Source of the DNA: an uncultured Elusimicrobia bacterium
GTDB taxonomy: Bacteria > Elusimicrobiota > Endomicrobiia > Endomicrobiales > Endomicrobiaceae
NCBI GenBank assembly: GCA_900321055.1
Contig: ONUQ01000048.1
Location: 1 to 22,285, forward strand
Length of the DNA: 22,285 nucleotides
Reading direction: 5' to 3'
The stretch's first letter is position 1, and each line of letters opens with the position of its first letter. The notes beneath the pieces were generated by a model. The model was not told where the DNA came from. It did no database searches and saw only the letters and a list, made by a program, of their open reading frames with translations. A program made the position numbers and the translations under genes. Shown here in pieces: positions 7,846-16,149 of the stretch.

Positions 7846-8640
7846 ATGAAAAATAATTTTTCAAAAATATCATTTTTAAACAGTGTAGCAAGAACCATAC
7901 AAGGACTTGGAGCAGCTTCACAATTGGTAATAGATACCTGTGCCTGTATATTGAAATATCAAATAAATTGGAAAAACACAATAATTCAGATGGTAGAAGT
8001 AGGATATATGTCTTTTCCGATAGTTATATTGACATCTTTTTTTACCGGAATGGTTTTGGCTTTACAGGTAGGTTCTGCAACCGCAAATCTTTTTAATGAG
8101 CCTGTTTATATCGGTATGATAACGGGATATTCGTTAGTAAAAGAGTTAGGACCGGTTTTAACATCCGTGGTTATTACAGGCAGAATCGGGGCGGCAATAA
8201 CGGCAGAAATAGGAACAATGAAAGTTACGGAACAAATAGATGCCTTGTATACTTTAGGAACAAACCCTATAAAATATTTAGCCGTTCCAAGATTTATTGC
8301 CTGTATATTTATGGTTCCTTTACTTGTAGCAATATCAAATATTATCGGTATTTACGGCGGACTTATAGTATCTTCGTTAACTTGGGATATTCCTTCAACA
8401 AGATATATCAATGATATTTTAAATGTTATGACCGTTAGAACATTTTTTCATGGTTTCATAAAATCGTTTTTCTTTGCGGGAATAATTGTTAGTGTAGCTT
8501 GTCATAAAGGGTTTCAATGTTCCGGAGGAGCGGAAGGTGTAGGAAAAGCAACTACGAGATCGGTTATGATTTCCATAATTTTAATTTTAATATCGGATTA
8601 TTTCTTAACATATTTATTGAACATTTTGACAATATTTTAA
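7846..8640 (+). CDS. mlaE: MlaE/YrbE-family ABC transporter permease
   Basis: MlaE-family proteins are inner-membrane permeases of MCE-type ABC systems that move phospholipids between the inner and outer membranes. The 264-aa sequence has about five hydrophobic segments, the core SLVKELGPVLTSVVITGRIG (107-126, E111 in the KELGP motif), the AEIGTMKVTEQIDAL segment, and the C-terminal signature GGAEGVGKATTRSV. The ATG lies one base after the alr stop. The usual partners mlaF (ATPase) and mlaD (MCE substrate-binding protein) are not adjacent; the next gene is an unrelated radical-SAM protein. They must be encoded elsewhere if the system works. Substrate specificity is not readable from sequence. 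Confidence 0.9.
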   Translation: MKNNFSKISFLNSVARTIQGLGAASQLVIDTCACILKYQINWKNTIIQMVEVGYMSFPIVILTSFFTGMVLALQVGSATANLFNEPVYIGMITGYSLVKELGPVLTSVVITGRIGAAITAEIGTMKVTEQIDALYTLGTNPIKYLAVPRFIACIFMVPLLVAISNIIGIYGGLIVSSLTWDIPSTRYINDILNVMTVRTFFHGFIKSFFFAGIIVSVACHKGFQCSGGAEGVGKATTRSVMISIILILISDYFLTYLLNILTIF

Positions 8641-9513
8641 ATGTACGAAAATATAAAAAAACTTTATCAATTAATGCAAAAGTGCAATCTGTGCCCCAAA
8701 AAGTGTGGTGTTAACAGACTTAAAGGCGAAATCGGAGCTTGTAAGACCGCAAAAGAATTCAAAGTCGCAAGTATAAATTTACATTACGGAGAGGAACCCC
8801 CTATTTCAGGCAAATCAGGTTCCGGAACAATTTTTTTTACAAATTGTAATTTGTCTTGTGTTTTTTGTCAAAATTATCCGATTAGTCAGTTAGGTAACGG
8901 AAACTTTATTACAACCGAAGAACTTGCAAACAAAATGATAGCACTACAAAATAAAGGTGCAAACAATATAAATTTAGTTACCCCTACACATGTTTATCCC
9001 ATGATTGCGGAAACACTTTTTATCGCAAAACAAAAAGGTTTAAAAATTCCCATATTGTCAAATTGCGGAGGATACGAACAAAAAGAAGTATTGGAATTAA
9101 TGGAACCGTTTATAGATATTTATATGCCGGATATGAAATATTCGTCTGACGAAATGGCAAAGAAATATTCTAAAATTGACAACTATGTAGCGAATAACAG
9201 AATTGCAATAAAAGAAATGTACCGACAAAAGGGAACTTTAAAATTCAATGATAATGATATGGCTACAAAGGGAATACTGATAAGACATTTAGTTTTGCCT
9301 AATAATATTGCAGGCTCAAAAAACACTTTTGAATTTGTAGCAAATGAAATTTCTACGGATACTTATATGAGTGTTATGGCACAATATCATACGGCAAACA
9401 TTTCTCATACAATAGAACAATTAAACAGAAAAGTCAGTTCTGAAGAATATGACAAAGCGGTTGAAGATTTTGAAAAATCAGGTTTGTATAACGGTTGGAT
9501 TCAAGAGTTATAA
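8641..9513 (+). CDS. pflX: radical SAM protein, PflX (COG1313) family
   Basis: This 290-aa protein carries the radical-SAM iron-sulfur motif CNLSCVFC (C69, C73, C76). An N-terminal cysteine set precedes it: CNLCPKKCG (C15, C18, C22) and GAC (C34). This pattern, with PPISGKSGSGTIFF before the cluster, is that of the PflX family, relatives of the pyruvate formate-lyase activating enzyme whose substrate is not established. It is probably not a genuine PFL activase: the N-terminal Cys motif differs from PflA and no formate-lyase gene is nearby. The ATG directly abuts the mlaE stop, and no good ribosome site is visible, so coupled translation is likely. It is the last gene of the operon. Confidence 0.8.
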   Translation: MYENIKKLYQLMQKCNLCPKKCGVNRLKGEIGACKTAKEFKVASINLHYGEEPPISGKSGSGTIFFTNCNLSCVFCQNYPISQLGNGNFITTEELANKMIALQNKGANNINLVTPTHVYPMIAETLFIAKQKGLKIPILSNCGGYEQKEVLELMEPFIDIYMPDMKYSSDEMAKKYSKIDNYVANNRIAIKEMYRQKGTLKFNDNDMATKGILIRHLVLPNNIAGSKNTFEFVANEISTDTYMSVMAQYHTANISHTIEQLNRKVSSEEYDKAVEDFEKSGLYNGWIQEL

Positions 9514-9601
9514 AAAGAAATTACGGACAAATTTGTTTATGACGAAAGATTATATGCTTTTCAATTTCATTTACGGATATTTGTGCCGTTATATTAAACT
9601 T

Positions 9602-10069
9602 TTATAATGTTAACGGTGCCAATTTATATTCAATTACTTTTGAAAGTTCTTCCAATGTAGTTTCTATCTGGTAGCCGATTTTGCCTGCACTAAAAATTAT
9701 TGTCTGGTTATTCCGTGCGGATATATCTATAACGGTATCAAAAAATTTTTTCATACCAAGCGGGGAACATCTGCCATGAACATATCCCGTTAAAGCAAAT
9801 AAATCTTTTTGTTTTAACATTTCTACGGATTTTTCGTTCACCGAAGCGGCAGCTTTTTTCAAATCAAGTTCTTTTGCCACCGGAATTAAAAAAACATAAT
9901 GGATTTTAGATTTTGCCGTAGTTACTAAAGTTTTAAATACCATATCTGGATTTTGATTTAATGATTGTGCAACTTCAATACCGCTTATTGCTTCGCAACC
10001 GTTATATGAATAAGTTTTATAATTTATTTTATTTTTATCTAAAATTCTCATTGCATTAGTTTTTATCAT
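9602..10069 (-). CDS. ybaK: YbaK/EbsC-family aminoacyl-tRNA deacylase
   Basis: YbaK hydrolyses Cys-tRNA(Pro) mischarged by prolyl-tRNA synthetase. The 155-aa protein matches the family in length. K46 in MVFKTLV is the conserved catalytic-site lysine, and GYVHGRCSPLGMKK (95-108) corresponds to the conserved Gly-rich strand, with Cys-Ser-Pro present. IFSAGKIGYQIETT near the end is also typical. Related family members (ProXp-ala, EbsC) act on other tRNAs, so exact specificity is inferred. It stands alone: convergent with pflX and divergent from the metal regulator across a 158-nt spacer. No Shine-Dalgarno is seen before the ATG, and M7 is an alternative start. Confidence 0.87.
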   Translation of the reverse strand: MIKTNAMRILDKNKINYKTYSYNGCEAISGIEVAQSLNQNPDMVFKTLVTTAKSKIHYVFLIPVAKELDLKKAAASVNEKSVEMLKQKDLFALTGYVHGRCSPLGMKKFFDTVIDISARNNQTIIFSAGKIGYQIETTLEELSKVIEYKLAPLTL

Positions 10070-10130
10070 ATAATCATATTATATAATTTTATTACAAATA
10101 TATCATAATAATAAATCAAAAATCCGTTTT

Positions 10131-10149
10131 AACATTAATTTAAAATGTT
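10131..10149. promoter_or_regulatory. candidate operator dyad in ybaK/metal-regulator spacer
   Basis: AACATT (10131-10136) and AATGTT (10144-10149) form a perfect inverted repeat with a 7-nt spacer, 19 bp in all, the length typical of DtxR-type operators. It lies about 40 nt upstream of a TATAAT box (10193-10198) that probably serves the + strand regulator gene. AT-only flanks make chance occurrence possible. No comparison set is available here. Confidence 0.25.
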
Positions 10150-10227
10150 ACCGAATTTACAGCACACCTTTTTATTTTGGTATGAAAATTTGTATAATAC
10201 TGTCAATCGGCATATTAAGGAGTAACC

Positions 10228-10896
10228 ATGACTATCAATTCACATAAAACAAAAGAAAATATTGATATTGAAGAGGCACTTGGTGTAATTTGGACATCTA
10301 TCCAAAGAGGACAAACCGACTTTGACGAAGTTACAAAAACAGTTAAAGAAGGTGTAAACGAAACCATTACGGATACTCTTTTAACTAAAAAGTTTATAGT
10401 AAAAGAAGACAATAAAATAATACTTACCGAAGCAGGTGAACTTTTAGGAAAACAACTTACCAGAAGACACAGACTTACGGAAAGATTACTTGCAGATGTT
10501 TTAGATTTTGACAGACAATCAATAGAAAAAATTGCCTGCAATTTAGAACATAACCTTTCTACCGATTTGGCAGATTCTATTTGTACTTTGTTAGGACATC
10601 CTAAACAATGTCCGCACGGCAACCCTATTCCCGAGGGTAACTGTTGCAGAAAAGCTTCCAGTAAAGTTGAATCTATAGTTGTTCCTTTATCACACTTGGA
10701 AATCGGGGCAACCGTAAAACTTTCATATATTGTTACTGCAAATCACAACTATATACATAAACTTTTATCGTTGGGTTTGGTTCCTGGTGCAACAATAAAA
10801 TTACATCAAAAGTTTCCTACATATATAGTAAAATCAAACGAGATACAAATTGCATTAGATGCCGAAGTGGCAAATCTCATATATGTAAGAAAATAA
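10228..10896 (+). CDS. DtxR-type metal-dependent regulator with FeoA domain
   Basis: This is a likely metal-responsive transcriptional repressor controlling iron or manganese uptake. The 222-aa protein begins with a winged helix (about 15-72), followed by the metal-binding/dimerisation domain: RRHRLTERLL (79-88, H81 and E85), CNLEH (104-108) and CPHGNPIP (128-135), all candidate metal ligands. Two extra cysteines (139, 140) follow. From about 152 to the end is an SH3-like FeoA domain (LSHLEIGATVKL... LGLVPGATIKL). The AAGGAG site lies before the ATG, and a TATAAT box is at 10193-10198. No feoB, mntH or other metal transporter is adjacent, so the target and metal are unknown; I give no symbol. 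Confidence 0.85.
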   Translation: MTINSHKTKENIDIEEALGVIWTSIQRGQTDFDEVTKTVKEGVNETITDTLLTKKFIVKEDNKIILTEAGELLGKQLTRRHRLTERLLADVLDFDRQSIEKIACNLEHNLSTDLADSICTLLGHPKQCPHGNPIPEGNCCRKASSKVESIVVPLSHLEIGATVKLSYIVTANHNYIHKLLSLGLVPGATIKLHQKFPTYIVKSNEIQIALDAEVANLIYVRK

Positions 10897-10997
10897 AAAT
10901 ATATAATTTATAAAATAAATTAATATGGAAGTTTTAAGTTTTTTAGGCTTTTTACAAACCAACAAAGTTGTATATTTATAAAAATATTACAGTTGAT

Positions 10998-11026
10998 TTG
11001 ACGGTTTAGGTTGCAGAAAATAAGAT
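10998..11026 (+). promoter_or_regulatory. candidate murC promoter
   Basis: TTGACG (10998-11003, 5 of 6) and TAAGAT (11021-11026, 4 of 6) are spaced by 17 nt, placing a start near 11033. The short leader contains GGCGGA before the murC ATG at 11057. The rest of the 160-nt spacer after the regulator gene is AT-rich without a clear terminator. Confidence 0.45.
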
Positions 11027-11056
11027 ATTACAAATTAAATGGCGGAATAATAAAAA

Positions 11057-12409
11057 ATGTTTAACGGAAAACAAAGAATACATTTTGTAGGTATCGGCGG
11101 GGCAGGGATGAGCGGAATTGCGGAAGTTGCACTCAATTTAGGTCATCAGGTTTCAGGCTCTGATATAAAAAAGACGGAAGTAACTCAAAGATTAAAAGAG
11201 TTAGGTGCAAAAATATATATAGGTCATAAAGCTGAAAATGTAAATAATGTGGATGTTGTAGTAACTTCTACAGCCATTTCTAAAGATAATCAGGAAGTTC
11301 AACAGGCAATAAAGAATAAAACAATAATAATTCCAAGAATAGAAATGTTAGCCGAACTTGCAAGACTGAAATACACAATTACAATTGCAGGAACTCACGG
11401 TAAAACAACTACAACATCAATGACATCAATGGTATTAGATGAGGGAGGTTTTGACCCGACAATAGTTATAGGCGGTAAACTTAAAAATTTAAAAACAAAT
11501 GCAAGGCTCGGTAAAGGAGAATATCTTATAGCTGAAGCTGACGAATCCGACGGTTCATTTTTAAAACTTTCCCCCGTGATAACGGTTGTAACAAATATAG
11601 ATAACGATCATCTTGACTATTATGGTTCCATGGATAATTTAAAGCAGGCATTTATAAAACATATCAACAGTTTGCCGTTTTACGGTCCGGCTATGGTTTG
11701 TACCGACAGTCCTTTGGTAAAAGAAATATTACCTAAAGTTACAAGAAAATATATTACTTACGGTCTTAAAGGTAATCCTGATATTACTGCAACAGACATT
11801 ATGGTAGTTAATGCCAATACGGAATACAATGTTATTTATAAAGGTAAAAAGTTAGGTAAAATTGTATTAAAAGTGCCGGGAGAACATAATGTACTAAATT
11901 CTCTTGCCTCAATAGGTGTCGGTCTGCAATTTGATATTCCTTTTGTAACAATTAAAGAAGCTTTGTTTAAGTTTGGCGGTGTAGGCAGAAGGCTTGAAAT
12001 TAAAGGTGAAAAAAACGGTATAACCGTTATAGATGATTACGGACATCATCCTACGGAAGTAAATGCAACACTTTGTGCATTAAAGCATAATTATCCTCAA
12101 AAAAGATTAGTAACAATATTTCAACCGCACAGATATACAAGAACAAAAAACTTGTATAACGAATTCGGTAAGGCACTTAAAAAAACGGATATCCTTTATA
12201 TTATGGATATATATCCGGCAAGCGAAAAACCTATTAAAGGTGTAACATCCGATTTAATTATAAATTCGGCAAAAGAAAATAAATGTAATGTGTTTAAATT
12301 TGAAGATATCGGTTCAATAGCCAAAATATTAAAGGAAAACGATATACTTTTAACTTTAGGTGCAGGAAATGTTTGGCAACAAGGTGAAGAACTTTTGAAA
12401 CTTTTATAA
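11057..12409 (+). CDS. murC: UDP-N-acetylmuramate--L-alanine ligase
   Basis: MurC adds L-alanine to UDP-MurNAc, the first amino-acid ligation of peptidoglycan precursor synthesis. In 450 aa the N-terminal UDP-binding domain shows HFVGIGGAGMSGIAEV (9-24), the central ATPase domain AGTHGKTTTT (111-120) and AEADESDGSF (159-168), and the C-terminal domain DDYGHHPTEV and FQPHRYTRTKNL. VGIGGAGMSG distinguishes MurC from MurD/E/F. Mpl is excluded by length and by the typical MurC motifs. It stands outside any division/cell-wall (dcw) cluster in this window, with its own promoter and convergent to the DUF3467 gene. Confidence 0.96.
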   Translation: MFNGKQRIHFVGIGGAGMSGIAEVALNLGHQVSGSDIKKTEVTQRLKELGAKIYIGHKAENVNNVDVVVTSTAISKDNQEVQQAIKNKTIIIPRIEMLAELARLKYTITIAGTHGKTTTTSMTSMVLDEGGFDPTIVIGGKLKNLKTNARLGKGEYLIAEADESDGSFLKLSPVITVVTNIDNDHLDYYGSMDNLKQAFIKHINSLPFYGPAMVCTDSPLVKEILPKVTRKYITYGLKGNPDITATDIMVVNANTEYNVIYKGKKLGKIVLKVPGEHNVLNSLASIGVGLQFDIPFVTIKEALFKFGGVGRRLEIKGEKNGITVIDDYGHHPTEVNATLCALKHNYPQKRLVTIFQPHRYTRTKNLYNEFGKALKKTDILYIMDIYPASEKPIKGVTSDLIINSAKENKCNVFKFEDIGSIAKILKENDILLTLGAGNVWQQGEELLKLL

Positions 12410-12520
12410 TTTAAGAAATAACAAGAATTTATTCGTTTATGCTGTAATTTTCCCTTTTATAAAAAAAGTATATACATTTCATACAAAATACAATCCGACT
12501 ATTTATAATTCACAATATTT

Positions 12521-12820
12521 CTAATTATAAAATTTTGATTGTTCCTGTTGCTGAACTTCGGTATTTTTTATTTGACCGAATCTCATTTCATACTTAGCAA
12601 CATTATCCTGTAATGCCTGTAAAATTTTCTTTGCATGTAAAGGAGATGTGATTATTCTGTTTTTTACTCTTGCTTTACCGTTTTGAGGTTGAACAAAAAT
12701 AAAATCAATTACAAACTCCGTTTCAGAATGTGTTATTAAAGCCAAATTTGAATAACTGCCGTTTGCTGTCTGCTCATCTATTTCTATTTTTATTTCTTCT
12801 TTTTTTGTTATATCTGCCAT
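12521..12820 (-). CDS. DUF3467-family small protein
   Basis: This 99-aa protein has the hallmarks of the DUF3467 family, whose function is unknown: NGSYSNLALITHSETEFVIDF (20-40), an R-x-x-x-R-I segment followed by SPLHAKKILQAL (59-70), then DNVAKYEMRFGQI (72-84). No signal peptide or membrane helix is visible; the ends are charged and Gln-rich. AAGGAGA precedes the ATG. It follows lptE with a 118-nt spacer that holds two inverted repeats, so it may be separately regulated. The 9-bp AT-only inverted repeat 12502-12510/12523-12531 spans its stop and may serve as a weak end signal. Confidence 0.8.
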   Translation of the reverse strand: MADITKKEEIKIEIDEQTANGSYSNLALITHSETEFVIDFIFVQPQNGKARVKNRIITSPLHAKKILQALQDNVAKYEMRFGQIKNTEVQQQEQSKFYN

Positions 12821-12838
12821 TTAATTCTCCTTATATTG

Positions 12839-12879
12839 TATATACTGTTATTTCGTTAACCATACAACATCAGTATATA
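12839..12879. repeat. 9-bp inverted repeat upstream of DUF3467 gene
   Basis: TATATACTG (12839-12847) is exactly repeated inverted as CAGTATATA (12871-12879), with a 23-nt loop and 32 bp between arm centres, about three helical turns. It lies just upstream of the ribosome site of the DUF3467 gene. It has no T-run, so a terminator is unlikely. An mRNA hairpin or a pair of protein half-sites is possible. On the - strand the distal arm includes TATACT, a plausible -10 box. Confidence 0.4.
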
Positions 12880-12881
12880 AA

Positions 12882-12897
12882 CAAAATGTTCATTTTG
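12882..12897. promoter_or_regulatory. 16-bp palindrome, candidate operator
   Basis: CAAAATG-TT-CATTTTG is a perfect 7-bp inverted repeat with a 2-bp centre, the shape of a dimeric regulator site. It would lie between the -35 position and the TATACT box (on the - strand) of a possible DUF3467-gene promoter, where a bound repressor would block transcription. No -35 match is seen. Inference only. Confidence 0.3.
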
Positions 12898-12938
12898 ATA
12901 CTATCCTTCTATTGAAAACTGATATCAATCAATATTAT

Positions 12939-13490
12939 TTATTGTTGAACTTTTCTGGCCGATATTCCGCCCGCATTACCAAAACCGTTTATTGTTCTTT
13001 TAACGATATCTCTTGATAATTTTTCCCAAATATATTCTCTGGCTTCTTCCTCTGTCATTCCGCCAAAACCGTCTTTTACATTATCTGCATAAATTTGAAT
13101 TCCTTCCATATTAGGTTCTGCCCATAATGTTATATTTTCGTGTTTATCAATAAAATATACATTTATTAATATCCACAATTTATATTGTTCCGCAACCATG
13201 TTGGCATCATAAGTTAACGGTTGTAAAACATATCTTTTTATTTCGCAAACAACAACACCGTCACTGTCTTTTTCTTCGGTTGTCACGGAAAGTCTGCCGT
13301 CTTTCATAAATTCATCTATCACCGCTTTTGTAAGCTTATCTTCCAAACCATACTGATTAGTATTATTTACAACCGGTCTGACATAGATACTCTTCACATA
13401 AGCAGGTAATATTTGCGGTGCAGGATCATAAGGGGCAGCACAAGAAATAAGTGCTACAACAAACATCAACAATAAATATATTTTTTTCAT
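12939..13490 (-). CDS. lptE: LptE-like LPS-assembly lipoprotein
   Basis: LptE is the outer-membrane lipoprotein that plugs and assembles the LptD channel for LPS export. The 183-aa precursor starts with a short basic-hydrophobic signal, MKKIYLLLMFVVALISC, with lipobox LISC and the lipidated Cys at 17. The mature part shows an alpha/beta pattern starting with an IYVRPVVNNTNQYGLEDKL segment, followed by alternating strands (VVVCEIKRYVL, LWILINVYFID), as in LptE/RlpB-like proteins. Primary sequence is weakly conserved in this family. Support comes from context: it follows leuS on the same strand, as in E. coli leuS-lptE-holA, though with a 146-nt gap and no holA. AAGGAG precedes the ATG. A different small outer-membrane lipoprotein cannot be excluded. 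Confidence 0.7.
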   Translation of the reverse strand: MKKIYLLLMFVVALISCAAPYDPAPQILPAYVKSIYVRPVVNNTNQYGLEDKLTKAVIDEFMKDGRLSVTTEEKDSDGVVVCEIKRYVLQPLTYDANMVAEQYKLWILINVYFIDKHENITLWAEPNMEGIQIYADNVKDGFGGMTEEEAREYIWEKLSRDIVKRTINGFGNAGGISARKVQQ

Positions 13491-13636
13491 AAAAAGCTCC
13501 TTTTTTAAATTTTTTTAATTATATAAATACGGATGAACAAATATATAAACTATTAAACACTAACAATATCTTACAGCAATGTTATTTTTTATACCTTTTA
13601 TACTTTTACTCATCCTATACTTGCAAAAATATTTTT

Positions 13637-16069
13637 TTACTTTACTACTACATTAATAATTTTATTTTTAACATAAATAAATTTTACTATATTTTTATCT
13701 TTAAATACTACCTTTAACTTTTCATCATTTAATACAATGTCTTTTACGGTATTTTCATCCGCAGATACATCAATATTTATTTTTCCTCTCAATTTTCCGT
13801 TAACCTGAACCGGTACTTCTATTGTATCCTGCTTAATATACTTTTCATCATAACACGGCCATTTTGCTACCGATACACAATCAGTATGTCCTAAAATACT
13901 CCAAATTTCTTCACACAAATGTGGAGTAAACGGAGCTAACAACAACACTATGGTTTCATAAACCCGTTTTGATAACCCGTCATCATTTGAATGATGTTTA
14001 TATACATACATTGTATTTACAAGTTCCATTACGGATGATATTGCCGTATTAAACTGATGTTTTTGTGAAATATCTTCGGTAACTTTCTTTATACAAACAT
14101 GCATTGCTCTTAACAAATCCTGTTTTGCTTTGTCTGTTGCAACAACCTGCATCTTTGTTTGAACCAATTCCTGTAATCTCCAAACTCTGTTAATAAATCT
14201 CCAGCACCCTTCAACACCATCATCCGACCAATCCAATTGTTTTTCCGGAGGTGCTGCAAAAAGTATAAAAAGTCTTGCGGTATCAGCACCGTATTTGGCA
14301 ACTATTTCATCGGGACTGACTATATTCCCTTTAGATTTAGACATTGCACTTCCGCCAAGTGTTACCATTCCTTGAGTTAAAAGGTTCATAAACGGTTCAT
14401 CGCTTTTTACAAGCCCCATATCTCTTAAAACTTTATGCCAAAATCTTGAATATATTAAATGCATACAAGCATGTTCTATTCCGCCGACATATTGGTCAAC
14501 AGGCATCCAATAATTTGTTTCGGTGCTATCAAAAGGTTTTGTATCATTATGTGCATCCGTATATCTTTCAAAATACCACGAAGAATCTACAAATGTATCC
14601 ATGGTATCGGTTTCTCTTCTTGCAGGTCCGCCACATTTCGGACATGTGGTATTTACAAATTTTTCATCTGATTGTAAAGGCGATTTTCCATCGTTAGTAA
14701 ATTTTACATCCGTAGGAAGAACTACCGGCAAATCTTTTTGCTCAACAGGAACAATACCGCACTTATCACAATGAATCATAGGTATAGGAGTTCCCCAACA
14801 TCTTTGCCTTGATATCAGCCATTCTCTTAATTTGTAATTTGTTGTTTGTTTTCCCCAACCCTGTTGTTCAACCCATAAAGGCATTTTTACTCTTGCATCT
14901 TGCGATGATATTTTATTAAATTGTTCCGAATTTATCATCAATCCTTCACCTTCATAAGCCTGCTTGTTCACATCTCCGCCTTCAATTACCGGAATAATAT
15001 CTACATTATATTTTTTTGCAAAATCCCAATCTCTTTGATCATGAGCGGGAACAGCCATAATTGCACCTGTTCCGTATCCCATTAAAACATAGTCGGCAAC
15101 AAATATCGGAACTTTCTTTTTATTTGCAGGATTAACTACATAAACTCCATCCAATTTAACACCGGTTTTTTCTTTTGAAGAAGCTCTTTCTATATTTGAT
15201 TTAAGCGAGCTTGCCTGAATATATTTTTCTACTTCATTCCAATTTTTAATTTGATTTTTAAATTCTTTTAACATCGGATGTTCCGGAGAAACAACCATAA
15301 ATGTTACACCAAATATAGTATCCGGTCTTGTAGTAAATATTTCTAATTTTTTATCCGAATCGGCAATATCAAATTTCATCTGTGCACCATGAGATTTCCC
15401 TATCCAATTTTTTTGCATAGATAAAACCTGTTCCGGCCACCCGGACAACAACTTATGACCTTCCAACAATTCATCCGCATATTGAGTAATTTTTATAAAC
15501 CATTGTTCCAACTCTTTTTGTTCAACATTACTGTCACATCTCCAACATTTACCTTCTTTCACCTGTTCATTTGCCAAAACCGTTTTGCAGGACGGACACC
15601 AATTTACATTAGATTTTTTTCTAAATACTAAACCTTTTTTATACATTTCAAGAAATATCCATTGATTCCATTTGTAATACTCAGGATCACATGTTGCAAC
15701 TTCTCTATCCCAATCATAAGAAATTCCTAACATTTTTAATTGTTCTCTCATTCTTAAAATATTTTGTTTAGTCCATTTTTGCGGTGCAATATTATGTTTG
15801 ATTGCAGCATTTTCTGCCGGAAGACCGAAAGCATCCCAGCCCATAGGATGAATAACATTTTTACCAAGCATTCTGTTAAATCTTGCAAAAACATCTCCTA
15901 TACTATAATTTCTAACATGCCCCATGTGTAAGTTTCCCGAAGGGTATGGAAGCATAACCAAAATATAATATTTCTCTTTTGACAAATCTTTTACGGCTTT
16001 AAAGAGTTGTTTATCTTCCCAAATTTTCTGCCATTTTTTTTCTACTTCACAAACATTGTAATCTTGCAT
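13637..16069 (-). CDS. leuS: leucyl-tRNA synthetase
   Basis: LeuRS charges tRNA(Leu) and edits mischarged product. The 810-aa class I enzyme has the HIGH variant HMGH (48-51), zinc-ligand cysteines C158/C161/C175/C178, the CP1 editing domain (TTRPDT at 246-251, and the segment around GTGAIMAVPAHDQRD at 333-347 with the specificity Asp), a second four-Cys set (C434, C437, C476, C479), and MSKSK at 576-580. The anticodon-binding domain and the C-terminal domain (VPVQVNGKLRGKI) are intact. AGAGGT precedes the ATG. It is first of a likely leuS-lptE group; the 5' spacer is 80 nt from the TPR-like fragment behind tlyA. No T-box leader is visible. Confidence 0.97.
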   Translation of the reverse strand: MQDYNVCEVEKKWQKIWEDKQLFKAVKDLSKEKYYILVMLPYPSGNLHMGHVRNYSIGDVFARFNRMLGKNVIHPMGWDAFGLPAENAAIKHNIAPQKWTKQNILRMREQLKMLGISYDWDREVATCDPEYYKWNQWIFLEMYKKGLVFRKKSNVNWCPSCKTVLANEQVKEGKCWRCDSNVEQKELEQWFIKITQYADELLEGHKLLSGWPEQVLSMQKNWIGKSHGAQMKFDIADSDKKLEIFTTRPDTIFGVTFMVVSPEHPMLKEFKNQIKNWNEVEKYIQASSLKSNIERASSKEKTGVKLDGVYVVNPANKKKVPIFVADYVLMGYGTGAIMAVPAHDQRDWDFAKKYNVDIIPVIEGGDVNKQAYEGEGLMINSEQFNKISSQDARVKMPLWVEQQGWGKQTTNYKLREWLISRQRCWGTPIPMIHCDKCGIVPVEQKDLPVVLPTDVKFTNDGKSPLQSDEKFVNTTCPKCGGPARRETDTMDTFVDSSWYFERYTDAHNDTKPFDSTETNYWMPVDQYVGGIEHACMHLIYSRFWHKVLRDMGLVKSDEPFMNLLTQGMVTLGGSAMSKSKGNIVSPDEIVAKYGADTARLFILFAAPPEKQLDWSDDGVEGCWRFINRVWRLQELVQTKMQVVATDKAKQDLLRAMHVCIKKVTEDISQKHQFNTAISSVMELVNTMYVYKHHSNDDGLSKRVYETIVLLLAPFTPHLCEEIWSILGHTDCVSVAKWPCYDEKYIKQDTIEVPVQVNGKLRGKINIDVSADENTVKDIVLNDEKLKVVFKDKNIVKFIYVKNKIINVVVK

Positions 16070-16149
16070 TTTTATAACCTCTGTATTTTATAAAATGTCA
16101 TCTTTTAATCTTAAAAACATATTTATTTCCGAGCTCAATATTTAAAGCT

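Noticed and set aside
9586..9616. CCGTTA/TAACGG inverted repeat between pflX and ybaK as a terminator
   Set aside because: Only 6 bp with a 19-nt loop, no T-run, and the ybaK stop codon lies inside the loop.
10215..10622. 135-aa - strand frame opposite the metal regulator
   Set aside because: The + strand frame has a recognisable DtxR/FeoA domain series, a ribosome site and a -10 box; the antisense product is Ser/Val-rich noise.
14446..14774. + strand open frames opposite leuS
   Set aside because: They lie wholly inside the zinc-binding and catalytic coding region of leuS and show no family resemblance.
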